DNA of 64,000 nt, from assembly GCF_017488845.2 (NCBI RefSeq), contig NZ_CP083370.1:3817001-3881000 (forward strand), read 5' to 3'. Under the pieces are notes generated by a model that was not told where the DNA came from, made no database searches, and was given only the letters and a program-made list of their open reading frames with translations. Below, one piece after another: positions 26,082 to 33,769 of the stretch (its first letter is position 1; the number at the start of each line of letters is the position of its first letter). A program made the translations under genes and the position numbers. This stretch comes from Ensifer canadensis (GTDB lineage Bacteria > Pseudomonadota > Alphaproteobacteria > Rhizobiales > Rhizobiaceae).

Positions 26082-26842
26082 CCGATCATCTCGCTGCCAT
26101 TCTGCCGCTCGAAGGCCTGCAGGCCGGTGGATCCGGTCCGCTCTATCTGAAACTGCGGCAATCGCTGGAAGACGCGATCCAGTCGGGCAAGCTCAATCAT
26201 GGCGACGCCCTGCCGCCGGAGCGCGATTTGGCCGATTACGCCAATATCAGCCGCGTGACCGTGCGCAAGGCCGTCGACGATCTCGTGCGCGACGGCTTGC
26301 TGGTGCGGCGCCACGGCTCCGGCACTTTTGTCGTCAAGCCGGTCTCCAAGGTGCAGCAATCGCTGTCGCGGCTGACCTCGTTTACCGAGGACATGGCGCG
26401 CCGTGGTCTCAACACTCATGCCCGCTGGCTGGAGCGAGGCCTGTATCATCCGTCGCCGGATGAGATGATGGCGCTCGGCCTGCCGGCCGACGCGTTGGTG
26501 GCCAGGCTCGGGCGTCTGCGCATCGCTGACGACATGCCGCTCGCGATCGAGCGCGCCAGCATCTCGGCCGAATTCCTGCCGGATCCGCAGGCTGTCACCT
26601 CGTCGCTCTATACCGCGCTCGACAAGACCCGTTCCCGGCCGGTGCGCGCCGTGCAGCGCATCTCCGCCTGCAACATCAAGGATCCGGACGCCTCCATGCT
26701 CGGCGTCGCCGTCGGCTCTGCCGGCCTTTCCATCGAACGCGTCTCCTATCTCGCATCGGGACGCGTCGTCGAATTCACCCGCTCGCTCTATCGGGGCGAC
26801 GCCTATGATTTTGTCGCGGAACTGACCCTGTCGGAATCCTGA
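26078..26842 (+). CDS. GntR-family (HutC/UTRA) transcriptional regulator
   Basis: Repressor of 254 residues. The N-terminal winged helix (PLYLKLRQSLEDAIQSGKLN, then LPPERDLADYANISRVTVRK) is followed from about 90 by a UTRA effector domain (LSRLTSFTEDMARRGLNTHA ... SYLASGRVVEFTRSLYRGDA). UTRA regulators of GlcNAc genes (NagR, DasR, NagQ) sense GlcNAc-6-P or GlcN-6-P. It is cotranscribed with the kinase (ATGA overlap) and with sis and nagA, and probably binds the A-tract repeats between murQ and the kinase gene, controlling both arms. Confidence 0.93.
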   Translation: MTDHLAAILPLEGLQAGGSGPLYLKLRQSLEDAIQSGKLNHGDALPPERDLADYANISRVTVRKAVDDLVRDGLLVRRHGSGTFVVKPVSKVQQSLSRLTSFTEDMARRGLNTHARWLERGLYHPSPDEMMALGLPADALVARLGRLRIADDMPLAIERASISAEFLPDPQAVTSSLYTALDKTRSRPVRAVQRISACNIKDPDASMLGVAVGSAGLSIERVSYLASGRVVEFTRSLYRGDAYDFVAELTLSES

Positions 26843-26870
26843 CCGTCGCTCCGCAAGAAAGGAATTGACC

Positions 26871-27893
26871 ATGCAGACCAACATGCGCCGAGAAATCGAC
26901 GAGATCCCCGAAGCGGCGGCCCGACTGCTCGAGCATTCTTCCGAGGCCCTGAAGCAGGCCGGCGCAGCGCTGCGCGCCAAGGACCCGGCTTTCCTGGTGA
27001 CGATCGCGCGCGGTTCTTCGGACCATGCCGCCCTGTTCCTGAAATATGCGATCGAGCTGCAGGCCGGTCGACCGGTCGCTTCGCTCGGGCCGTCGCTCGC
27101 GTCGATCTATGGCGCCAAGCTGAAGCTCGGTGGCGCGGCGGCAATTGCGATTTCGCAATCGGGCAAGAGCCCGGATATCGTCGCGATGGCCCAGGCCGCA
27201 ACCGATGCCGGCGCCGTATCAATCGCACTTACCAACACCCTGCCGTCACCGATCTCGAAGGCATGCACCCATCCGCTCGACATTCTCGCCGGCCCGGAAA
27301 TCGCCGTTGCTGCAACCAAGTCCTATGTCAACTCCATCGTCGCCGGCCTTGCCGTTCTCGGCGAATGGACCGGCGACGCGGCGTTGCAGCGCGCCGTGGC
27401 CGATCTGCCGAACCAGTTCGCCAAGGCGGTGAAGCTGGATTGGCATGAGTTCGCCGCCGATCTCGGCGAGGCCGAATCGCTCTACGTGCTTGGCCGTGGC
27501 CCGGCGCTGGCGATCGCCAGCGAAGCGGCGCTGAAGTTCAAGGAAACTTCGGGCATGCATGCGGAAGCCTATTCGGCCGCCGAAGTGCTGCATGGACCGG
27601 TGGCGCTTGTCGGCGCCAAGTTCCCGGTGCTGACGCTTGCGGCGCGCGATGCGGCCGAAGGGTCCGTCGCCGAGATCGCCGACGGCATGGCCGAGAAGGG
27701 CGCCGTGGTCCATGTGACGTCGAACCGCGCCGGCAAGGCCAAGCGCCTGCCGTTCGTCGAGACGGGACACCCGATCACCGACGCGCTGACCCTGATCCTG
27801 CCGTTCTATGGCTTCGTCGAAGCCTGGTCGCGCTCGCGCGGTCTCAATCCCGACGCACCGGCAAGCCTCAAGAAGGTAACGGAGACGAGATGA
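26871..27893 (+). CDS. SIS-domain glucosamine-6-phosphate deaminase-like protein (NagB-II/GlmS isomerase-like)
   Basis: Double-SIS protein of 340 residues resembling the isomerase half of GlmS without its glutaminase domain. Motifs include RGSSDHAALFLKY, the phosphosugar loop ISQSGKSPDIV, and SEAALKFKETSGMHAEAYSA, which ends in the E-h-h-HG region (EVLHGPVALV). Such stand-alone proteins act as GlcN-6-P deaminases (NagB-II), turning GlcN-6-P into fructose-6-P and ammonia. ATG 26871 follows AAAGGAA. It overlaps nagA by four bases (ATGA), which fits consecutive steps of one pathway. Confidence 0.9.
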   Translation: MQTNMRREIDEIPEAAARLLEHSSEALKQAGAALRAKDPAFLVTIARGSSDHAALFLKYAIELQAGRPVASLGPSLASIYGAKLKLGGAAAIAISQSGKSPDIVAMAQAATDAGAVSIALTNTLPSPISKACTHPLDILAGPEIAVAATKSYVNSIVAGLAVLGEWTGDAALQRAVADLPNQFAKAVKLDWHEFAADLGEAESLYVLGRGPALAIASEAALKFKETSGMHAEAYSAAEVLHGPVALVGAKFPVLTLAARDAAEGSVAEIADGMAEKGAVVHVTSNRAGKAKRLPFVETGHPITDALTLILPFYGFVEAWSRSRGLNPDAPASLKKVTETR

Positions 27894-29050
27894 CCGAGAA
27901 GAAGGCAATCATCGGCGCCCGCCTGTTCGATGGTATCGAATGGCATGACGGCGCCGCTCTCTTGATCGAGGCGGGTCGTGTCAAGGCCATCGTGGCAGCC
28001 GGCGATCTGCCGGCCGGTGCCACGATCGTCGATGCCCACGGCCTGCTGCTGGTGCCCGGCTTCATCGACCTGCAGGTCAACGGCGGCGGCGGGGCGCTTC
28101 TCAACGCGCAGCCGACGCTGGAAAGCATCCGCCAGATCTGTTCGGCCCATGCGAAGTTCGGTACGACCGCACTTCTGCCGACGCTGATCACCGATACGCG
28201 CGAAGTCCGCACGGCAACGATCGCCGCCGGCCTTCAGGCCAAGGCGGCCGGCGTGCCCGGCTTCCTCGGCCTGCATCTGGAAGGTCCGCATCTTTCGGTC
28301 GCACGAAAGGGCGCGCACGATCCAGCGCTGATCCGACCGATGGATGACGCCGACCTCAAGGAGATGCTCGACTGCGCCAGGGCGCTCGGCACCCTCATGG
28401 TCACGGTCGCACCGGAAAATGCGACCAAAGAGCAGGTTCGAGCCCTTGCCGACGCCGGCGCCATCGTCAGCCTCGGCCATACGGATGTCGGCTATGAGAC
28501 CGCCGTGTCCTATGCCAAGGCAGGGGCGAAGACGGTGACGCATCTGTTCAACGCCATGAGCGGTCTCGGTCATCGCGAGCCTGGCGTCGTCGGTGCAGCC
28601 CTTGCGACAGGCACCCTGCACGCGGGCCTGATCGCCGACGGCTACCATGTCGACCCCGCCTCGATGGGTGTGGCGCTGCGGGCCAAGACCGGCCCGGGCC
28701 AGATCTTCCTGGTGACCGACGCGATGTCGCCGATTGGAACGGACATGACGAGCTTCGAGCTCAATGGCCGCGAGATCCTGCGCCACGGCGGTCGTCTGAC
28801 GCTCGCCGACGGCACGCTTGCCGGCGCCGATATCGACATGCTCTCGTCGGTGCGCTTCGTGCACGAAAAGCTCGGCCTACCGGTCGAGGAAGCCCTTCGC
28901 ATGGCATCGGCCTATCCCGCCGACGCCATGGGCATCTCCTCGCACAAGGGCCGTGTTCTGCCCGGGGCAGATGCGGATTTCGTGCTTCTGACATCAGAAC
29001 TCGCCATGGGATCGACTTGGATTGGCGGCAACCAGGTCTACGCAGCCTGA
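27890..29050 (+). CDS. nagA: N-acetylglucosamine-6-phosphate deacetylase
   Basis: Amidohydrolase of 386 residues that removes acetate from GlcNAc-6-P. The metal and substrate motifs are in place: PGFIDLQVNGGGG near 60, GLHLEGPHLS near 130, the metal-binding histidines in VSLGHTDVGYE and TVTHLFNAMSGLGHREPG, and the catalytic Asp in LVTDAMSPIGTD near 280. The family's first metal motif HxH is replaced by DLQVNG, as is usual in proteobacterial NagA with a single metal. Last gene of the rightward operon, ahead of a strong terminator. Confidence 0.96.
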   Translation: MTEKKAIIGARLFDGIEWHDGAALLIEAGRVKAIVAAGDLPAGATIVDAHGLLLVPGFIDLQVNGGGGALLNAQPTLESIRQICSAHAKFGTTALLPTLITDTREVRTATIAAGLQAKAAGVPGFLGLHLEGPHLSVARKGAHDPALIRPMDDADLKEMLDCARALGTLMVTVAPENATKEQVRALADAGAIVSLGHTDVGYETAVSYAKAGAKTVTHLFNAMSGLGHREPGVVGAALATGTLHAGLIADGYHVDPASMGVALRAKTGPGQIFLVTDAMSPIGTDMTSFELNGREILRHGGRLTLADGTLAGADIDMLSSVRFVHEKLGLPVEEALRMASAYPADAMGISSHKGRVLPGADADFVLLTSELAMGSTWIGGNQVYAA

Positions 29051-29072
29051 TCACCGATCTATCGAAAAATTG

Positions 29073-29109
29073 AGGCCCGACGATCGGAGTGATCGTCGGG
29101 CCTTTCTTT
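29073..29109 (+). terminator. Rho-independent terminator after nagA
   Basis: Thirteen-base stem (29073-29085 with 29091-29103), loop GGAGT, then TTTCTTT. It lies in the convergent gap before the cutC end. Read leftward it lacks a good U-tract, so it serves mainly nagA. Confidence 0.85.
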
Positions 29110-29152
29110 AGCGTGAACTGAAAGCGTGGCGAAGATCCGACGCGCGAACGTC

Positions 29153-29878
29153 CTACCCCGCCGAAAGCCGCGCTTTCATCGCCTGAACGGTCGCCACATC
29201 CGTGCGGCGCCGATCCTCGGTCACGAAGCCCATCTCGACCAGTCGCCGATCATGAGCCGGCTCACGGATCGAGCAGGATGAATGCACTTCCGTGACGGGC
29301 AGTCGGGCAAGCAGCGCATCGACGGTTTCAAGCGTCACGCCGGAACCAGGCATGATCGAAAGCCGCCCACCTGCCAGCTCGACAAGCTCCGCCAGCTTCT
29401 CGATGGCCTGTGGCGCGCTCCTCGCGCCTCCGGATGTCAGGATCCGCTCAAAGCCGAGTTCAACCGCAAGTTCGATTGCGTCCTTGAAATCTGGCACCAG
29501 GTCGAAGGCGCGGTGCAAGGTGAGGCCGAGGCCTGCGGCATGGCCCGTCAGTTTTCGGAGCATGGGCGCATCGAGCTGGCCATCGGTAAGCGACGCACCG
29601 AGAACGACGCCGGCAAGTCCGGCATCGCGCACCGCATCGATATCGCGGCGCATCATGTCGAGATCGGCGGCGCCAAAGACGAAGTCGCCCGGCCGCGGCC
29701 GGACCATGACATAGACGGGTACCCGTGGCGGCCCGGCGAGTGCCATCAACCCGGCGGTCGGCGTCAGCCCGCCGACGGAAAGTGCTGCGCAGAGTTCGAT
29801 CCGGTCCGCCCCGCCCTCGATCGCCGCGGCAAGCCCGTCGGCGTCGTCGACGCAAACCTCAAGTCCGATGCCATTCAT
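29153..29878 (-). CDS. cutC: CutC family protein
   Basis: TIM-barrel protein of 241 residues: LEVCVDDADGLAAAIEGGAD at the N-terminus, RIELCAALSVGGLTP, the conserved YVMVRPRPGDF, TLHRAFD and LTSGG. CutC was named for copper tolerance in E. coli, but direct copper handling is disputed and the true reaction is unknown. ATG 29878 overlaps the stop of the upstream ROK kinase (ATGA), so the two are coupled. The sugar-kinase context suggests a role near amino-sugar metabolism, which is inference. Confidence 0.9.
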   Translation of the reverse strand: MNGIGLEVCVDDADGLAAAIEGGADRIELCAALSVGGLTPTAGLMALAGPPRVPVYVMVRPRPGDFVFGAADLDMMRRDIDAVRDAGLAGVVLGASLTDGQLDAPMLRKLTGHAAGLGLTLHRAFDLVPDFKDAIELAVELGFERILTSGGARSAPQAIEKLAELVELAGGRLSIMPGSGVTLETVDALLARLPVTEVHSSCSIREPAHDRRLVEMGFVTEDRRRTDVATVQAMKARLSAG

Positions 29879-30786
29879 GCCTTTTCTCCTCCAAGGCCGA
29901 GCAGGGCTGCGCCGATCAGGCCGGGCTCGACCTGACACTCGCCGCGCACGACGAGCGGCCGTTTGAACTGCCGCAGAATCCGGCTACGAACCGCCAGATC
30001 GATCCCCTCAAGCAGCGGTTCAACGTTGGAAAGACCGCCGCCGACAGGTACGATCGTCGCTCCCGTGGTGTTGATGACGAGCGCCAGCGGTGAGCTGACG
30101 AGATCGACAAGAATCTCGACGGTGCGTTTCGCTTCCGTGTCGCCCTTGAGCCACGCCTCGATGATCTCATGGCTCGACATGGTCTTGCCGTGCACGGTGT
30201 CGTGCAGTCGTTCGAGCCCGCGCGCGCCGCCGACCGTGTCGACGCAGCGCCGCTGGCCGCAGCCGCAGGCATAGGCGGGGATGGCGATCGGCGGTTCACC
30301 CGCTTCCGCGGCAAGTGCCGGTCCATGTCCCCATTCGCCGGCAAAGCCGCCGTCGGCGTTGATCAACTGGCCGTCGACCACCAAGCCGCCGCCGACACCG
30401 GTGCCGAGGATCGCCCCGAAGACGATGCGGTGACCCCGGCCGGCGCCGGCGCCCGCTTCGGCAAGGGCGAAACAGTCGGCGTCATTGGCGATCTTGATCG
30501 GCAGGTGCAGCTCGCGCTCGAGCTCGGCCACCAGTTCGCGGCCGTCGATGCAGGGGATGTTGGCGCATTTGATCCGGCGCGTCTCCGGGTCGATGACGCC
30601 GGTAATCGAGATCGCCACGCATTCCGGGTGGCCGCCGGCTTCGTCGAGCACGGATTCGAGCGTTTGGACGAACTGGCGGAAATTGTTGAGCGGCGTCGTG
30701 CGGCGCGGCAGCGGAAAGATCCGTTCGCGCGAATGCACGATCGCCCCCTTGATCGCCGATCCGCCGATATCGAAACAGACGATCAT
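29875..30786 (-). CDS. ROK-family sugar kinase
   Basis: ASKHA-fold hexose or N-acetylhexosamine kinase of 303 residues without the helix-turn-helix of ROK repressors. It begins with the phosphate loop CFDIGGSAIKGAIV, has the NDADCFALAEA catalytic-Asp motif near 108, the ROK-1 signature region GTGVGGGLVVDG, a GFAGEWGHG segment and the zinc motif CGCGQRRCVDTVGG. The GEWGHG with its His and CGC cluster are typical of NanK, NagK and Mlc-like ROK proteins. Its ATG overlaps the amidase stop and its stop overlaps cutC, a tightly coupled three-gene operon. Confidence 0.92.
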   Translation of the reverse strand: MIVCFDIGGSAIKGAIVHSRERIFPLPRRTTPLNNFRQFVQTLESVLDEAGGHPECVAISITGVIDPETRRIKCANIPCIDGRELVAELERELHLPIKIANDADCFALAEAGAGAGRGHRIVFGAILGTGVGGGLVVDGQLINADGGFAGEWGHGPALAAEAGEPPIAIPAYACGCGQRRCVDTVGGARGLERLHDTVHGKTMSSHEIIEAWLKGDTEAKRTVEILVDLVSSPLALVINTTGATIVPVGGGLSNVEPLLEGIDLAVRSRILRQFKRPLVVRGECQVEPGLIGAALLGLGGEKA

Positions 30787-32144
30787 GCCTCTCCCCGGAT
30801 CACGGCTTCGGCGGCAAGTGCGATCGAGAGCAACCGGTCGTCCTGATGGTGCGGTGCAGCCAACTGCAGGCCCACGGGCATTTCGCCGGCACCGGTGCCG
30901 CAGGGGATCGAGATGCCGCAGAAATCGAGGAAGTTGCCGATGAGCGTGTTGCGCAGCGTCGTGGCGTTGGTCTTGAAGAACAGCTCGTCGTCGGCCAGCA
31001 ACGGCGCCAACGGCGGCGCGACATGCGGCAATGTCGGATGGACGATGAGTTCGCCCGGCTTCAGGCTCTCGACCGTTTCATGGATCAGCTGGTCGCGCGC
31101 ATCGAGAAGCGCGATATAGTCAGGCATGGTGATCTTCTCGCCGAGCCTGGTGCGCGCGACGACACGCGGATCGATGCGTTCGGCCTCGGAGCCTGCCAGG
31201 CGCTCCCGGTGAAGTGCGAAGGCTTCGGCGGTGACGAGCGCGCCGTGGCGCGCCATCAGATCGAACACCGCCTTGAACGTCGGAAAGGCGCGGCGGGTGA
31301 CCGTGGCGCCGGCCTTTTCCAGCCGCTTGACCGCATCCTCGAAGGCTTCGACGACTTCGTTTTCCGCCTCGTCGAAGACGATGGTTTCGGGGATGACGAT
31401 CGAGAGGCCGGCGATCGCGCCGCGGCGAACCACCGGTGCGGTCAGTCCATGCATGGCGGCGTCGAGCCAGACCGCATCCTGCACCGTATGACAGAGAGGC
31501 CCGAGCGAATCGAGGCTTTCGGCGAGCGGGAAGACGCCCTTCATCGAATAGCGGCCGCGCGTCGCTTTGTAGCCGATGATGCCGGTCATGGCCGCCGGGA
31601 TTCGGACGGAGCCGCCAGTATCGGTACCGATTGCCGCGGGCACGAGACCGGCCGCGACCGCCGCCGCCGCGCCCGACGAGGAGCCGCCGGGGATGCGCTC
31701 GACATCGGTCGAGGCCGGGTTGTGCGGCGTGCCGTAATGCGGATTGATGCCGAGGCCGGAGAAGGCGAACTCGCTCATGTTGGTTCGCCCGACGCTGACC
31801 ATGCCGGCACCGGCAACCGCGCCGACCACGGCGGCGTCACTGCCAGCAGGCGGGGTGTCCCGCAGGACCGCGGAACCCGCGGTCGTCACGCTGCCCTTGA
31901 CGTCGAAGAGATCCTTCCAGGCGACCGGAAGACCATCGAGCAGGCCGAGCGATCGGCCCGCACGAAGCCGGGCGGAGGCCGCCGAGGCCTCCTTAAGCGC
32001 GCGTTCGCGGGTGATGCCGACAAAGATCGACTGATCGCCGTGCGCCGCGATGCCGGCAAGTGTTTGCTCTGCAAGCGTGACCGGGTCGAGCTTGCCTTCC
32101 TGGACGAGTACCGAAAGCCCGGCGAGCGTTTTCTGTCTGGTCAT
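30783..32144 (-). CDS. Amidase signature family enzyme
   Basis: Hydrolase of 453 residues with the Ser-cisSer-Lys triad of the amidase signature family: Lys in LPVAWKDLFDVKGSV near 75, then the glycine/serine-rich GGSSSGAAAAVAAGL and GTDTGGSVRIPAA near 150-180. The substrate is not predictable; relatives hydrolyse indoleacetamide, allophanate, aryl amides or glutamyl-tRNA mixtures. First gene of the amidase-ROK-cutC operon, with AAGGGGAGACC before ATG 32144. Its pairing with a sugar kinase is unusual and suggests an N-acyl amino sugar or related amide substrate. Confidence 0.9.
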   Translation of the reverse strand: MTRQKTLAGLSVLVQEGKLDPVTLAEQTLAGIAAHGDQSIFVGITRERALKEASAASARLRAGRSLGLLDGLPVAWKDLFDVKGSVTTAGSAVLRDTPPAGSDAAVVGAVAGAGMVSVGRTNMSEFAFSGLGINPHYGTPHNPASTDVERIPGGSSSGAAAAVAAGLVPAAIGTDTGGSVRIPAAMTGIIGYKATRGRYSMKGVFPLAESLDSLGPLCHTVQDAVWLDAAMHGLTAPVVRRGAIAGLSIVIPETIVFDEAENEVVEAFEDAVKRLEKAGATVTRRAFPTFKAVFDLMARHGALVTAEAFALHRERLAGSEAERIDPRVVARTRLGEKITMPDYIALLDARDQLIHETVESLKPGELIVHPTLPHVAPPLAPLLADDELFFKTNATTLRNTLIGNFLDFCGISIPCGTGAGEMPVGLQLAAPHHQDDRLLSIALAAEAVIRGEA

Positions 32145-32470
32145 GGTCTCCCCTTGTCCGCCTGCCGCCAGCGGCAGCTCGTCCTTCCGTTGGCCCGCGT
32201 GGGCAGGCTTTTGATCTAAAGCGTGTCGCGATCTCCAGGATTCGCTGACTGCGCATTAAGTCGTTGTTCTTGCGCATGTCGCGCAAAACCCCTGCACAGT
32301 TTTGTGCAACAAGCTCTACCATATCGCTCCCCGTGGCGTTTGCCATGGTTCGTCCGTCTTCGCCGCAGGAATTTTGCCGAAAGCAGATGATGCCGGCCGT
32401 CCTGCCTTGTCGATACGAAGGCGTTTGCCTACATGCCTCATCGAACCCTGCCCGGCACTGGAGAGATTTG
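32145..32470. other. Divergent intergenic region with repeat family C
   Basis: About 325 bases between the amidase start and the EI24-like gene start. It must hold promoters for both but none is clear. The repeat C copy occupies 32263-32310; no gene is recognised. Confidence 0.5.
32263..32310. repeat. Intergenic repeat family C, copy 1
   Basis: Core TTGCGCATGTCGCGCAA is itself an inverted repeat (TTGCGC ... GCGCAA). A second, reverse-oriented copy at 35018-35064 shares the 15-base core and looser flanks. Confidence 0.5.
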
Positions 32471-33208
32471 ATGATATTGGACGCGGCGCGGCTTTCTTTT
32501 GCCAATCTCTTTGCACCGGAGACCCGTTCGGTGTTCTGGAAAGTGCTCGGCCTGACGCTTCTGGCGCTCGCAGCACTGTGGTTCGGCCTGCGCGAACTCT
32601 TCATCTGGCTTGCTTTGCCATGGCTCGATGCGTTGATGCCTGGCACGCCCGCCTGGGCGGGTTGGCTCACCTTCGTGCTCGGCATCTTCGCGAGCCTCGG
32701 GCTGGCGCTGGCCCTGGCCCTGCTGCTAGCGCCGGTGACGGCGCTGATCGCCGGCTTCTTCCTTGACGATGTCGCGGACGTGGTCGAGGCGCGCGACTAT
32801 CCGAGCGAGCCGGCGGGCAGGCCCTTGCCGCTCGGAGAGGCGATTGCCGGCTCCGCCAAGTTCCTCGGCGTCGTCATTCTCGGCAACATATTGGCGCTGT
32901 TCCTGCTGCTCGTGCCCGGCGTCAACCTGATCGCCTTCTTCCTCGTCAACGGTTACCTGCTGGGGCGGGAGTTCTTCGAGTTTGCCGCCATGCGCTACCG
33001 GTCGCCGGCGGAGGCGCGGCTTTTCCGCGCCAAGCACCGCTCGACCGTGTTCCTGGCCGGGTTGATCCTTGCGGCGTTTCTCGCCGTACCGCTGCTCAAC
33101 CTGCTGACGCCGCTCTTTGCCGCCGGCATGATGGTGCACCTGCACAAGAGGCTGTCGGCAAGCGATCCGGGATTTTCGCTGACGCGAGGGGCCACGGCCA
33201 GGCCCTGA
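32471..33208 (+). CDS. EI24/CysZ-like integral membrane protein
   Basis: Polytopic inner-membrane protein of 245 residues (EI24 domain, the family of the sulfate permease CysZ). Helices include FWKVLGLTLLALAALWFGL, WLTFVLGIFASLGLALALAL and GVVILGNILALFLLLVPGVN; the conserved FFLVNGYLLGREFFEFAAMR is the family hallmark. CysZ takes up sulfate in enterobacteria; whether this member does is unknown. The start at 32471 follows GGAGAG. It is followed by slyX after a repeat-containing gap. Confidence 0.86.
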   Translation: MILDAARLSFANLFAPETRSVFWKVLGLTLLALAALWFGLRELFIWLALPWLDALMPGTPAWAGWLTFVLGIFASLGLALALALLLAPVTALIAGFFLDDVADVVEARDYPSEPAGRPLPLGEAIAGSAKFLGVVILGNILALFLLLVPGVNLIAFFLVNGYLLGREFFEFAAMRYRSPAEARLFRAKHRSTVFLAGLILAAFLAVPLLNLLTPLFAAGMMVHLHKRLSASDPGFSLTRGATARP

Positions 33209-33263
33209 GACGCAATCTGCTTGACAGCGGACATCCGCTGGCCAATCTGCCGGCAAATCCCCC

Positions 33264-33365
33264 GCTGCATGTTTCCTTAATCTTGTTCGATTTAGGAATA
33301 CCGACATGCAGCTATTCAGAGTGATACAGCGACCTTTGTGCGTCTGAAGACGTACGGCGCTGCAG
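33264..33365. repeat. Intergenic repeat family A, copy 2
   Basis: Same modular order as 22645-22748: GCTGCATGTTTCC, an imperfect inverted repeat (TTCCTTAATC ... GATTTAGGAA), GATACAGCGACCTTTGTGCG, and a terminal palindrome (GTCTGAAGAC). It lies 44 bases before slyX. Confidence 0.75.
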
Positions 33366-33408
33366 GCGTCGCCCGCCGGGATGGCCGCGACAGGACGGAG
33401 CAGCTGAA

Positions 33409-33618
33409 ATGAACAACGCCGAAGACCGGGTCACCCGCCTTGAAGAGACGGTGGCTCACCAGGCCAAGACGATCGAAGAGCTTTCCGACCAACTTGCCGA
33501 GCAATGGAAAGTGGTCGAACAGACCCGAGCAAAGCTCGACCGGCTGACGGAACGCTTCCTCAGCCTCGAGGAGCAATCGATCGATGCGCCTCCGATCACC
33601 CGGCCGCCGCATTACTAG
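33409..33618 (+). CDS. slyX: SlyX family protein
   Basis: Small coiled-coil protein of 69 residues. Heptad pattern throughout RVTRLEETVAHQAKTIEELS, with the SlyX-typical C-terminal LEEQSIDAPPITRPPHY; the closing PPHY is characteristic. Function in E. coli is undefined. GGAGC precedes the ATG. The TAG stop lies within the first bases of a family B repeat. Confidence 0.9.
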   Translation: MNNAEDRVTRLEETVAHQAKTIEELSDQLAEQWKVVEQTRAKLDRLTERFLSLEEQSIDAPPITRPPHY

Positions 33619-33689
33619 AGCTTTTCCAGGAAAAGTGCGAAGCGGCTTTGCGTCAGGAAATGCGCAAAGCCAGGGAGATGGCGCGGCTC
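33616..33689. repeat. Intergenic repeat family B, copy 1
   Basis: Begins TAGAGCTTTTCCAGGAAAAG and continues GTGCGAAGCGGCTTTGCGTC, AGGAAATGCG. Two better-preserved copies are at 39215-39311 and 51224-51321. This one supplies the TAG stop of slyX. Confidence 0.75.
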
Positions 33690-33710
33690 AATGGCTCCGC
33701 AGGACAGGGA

Positions 33711-33750
33711 AATAAAAAGGCCGCCGGTTCTAGCGAACGGCGGCCTTTCT
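33711..33750 (-). terminator. Rho-independent terminator of the BMP-family gene
   Basis: Stem of about 14 pairs with one bulged G (33716-33730 with 33734-33747); read leftward it is followed by TTTTTATT. It lies 20-60 bases after the binding-protein stop. Confidence 0.85.
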
Positions 33751-33769
33751 CATTTTCAGGCGGAAGCCC

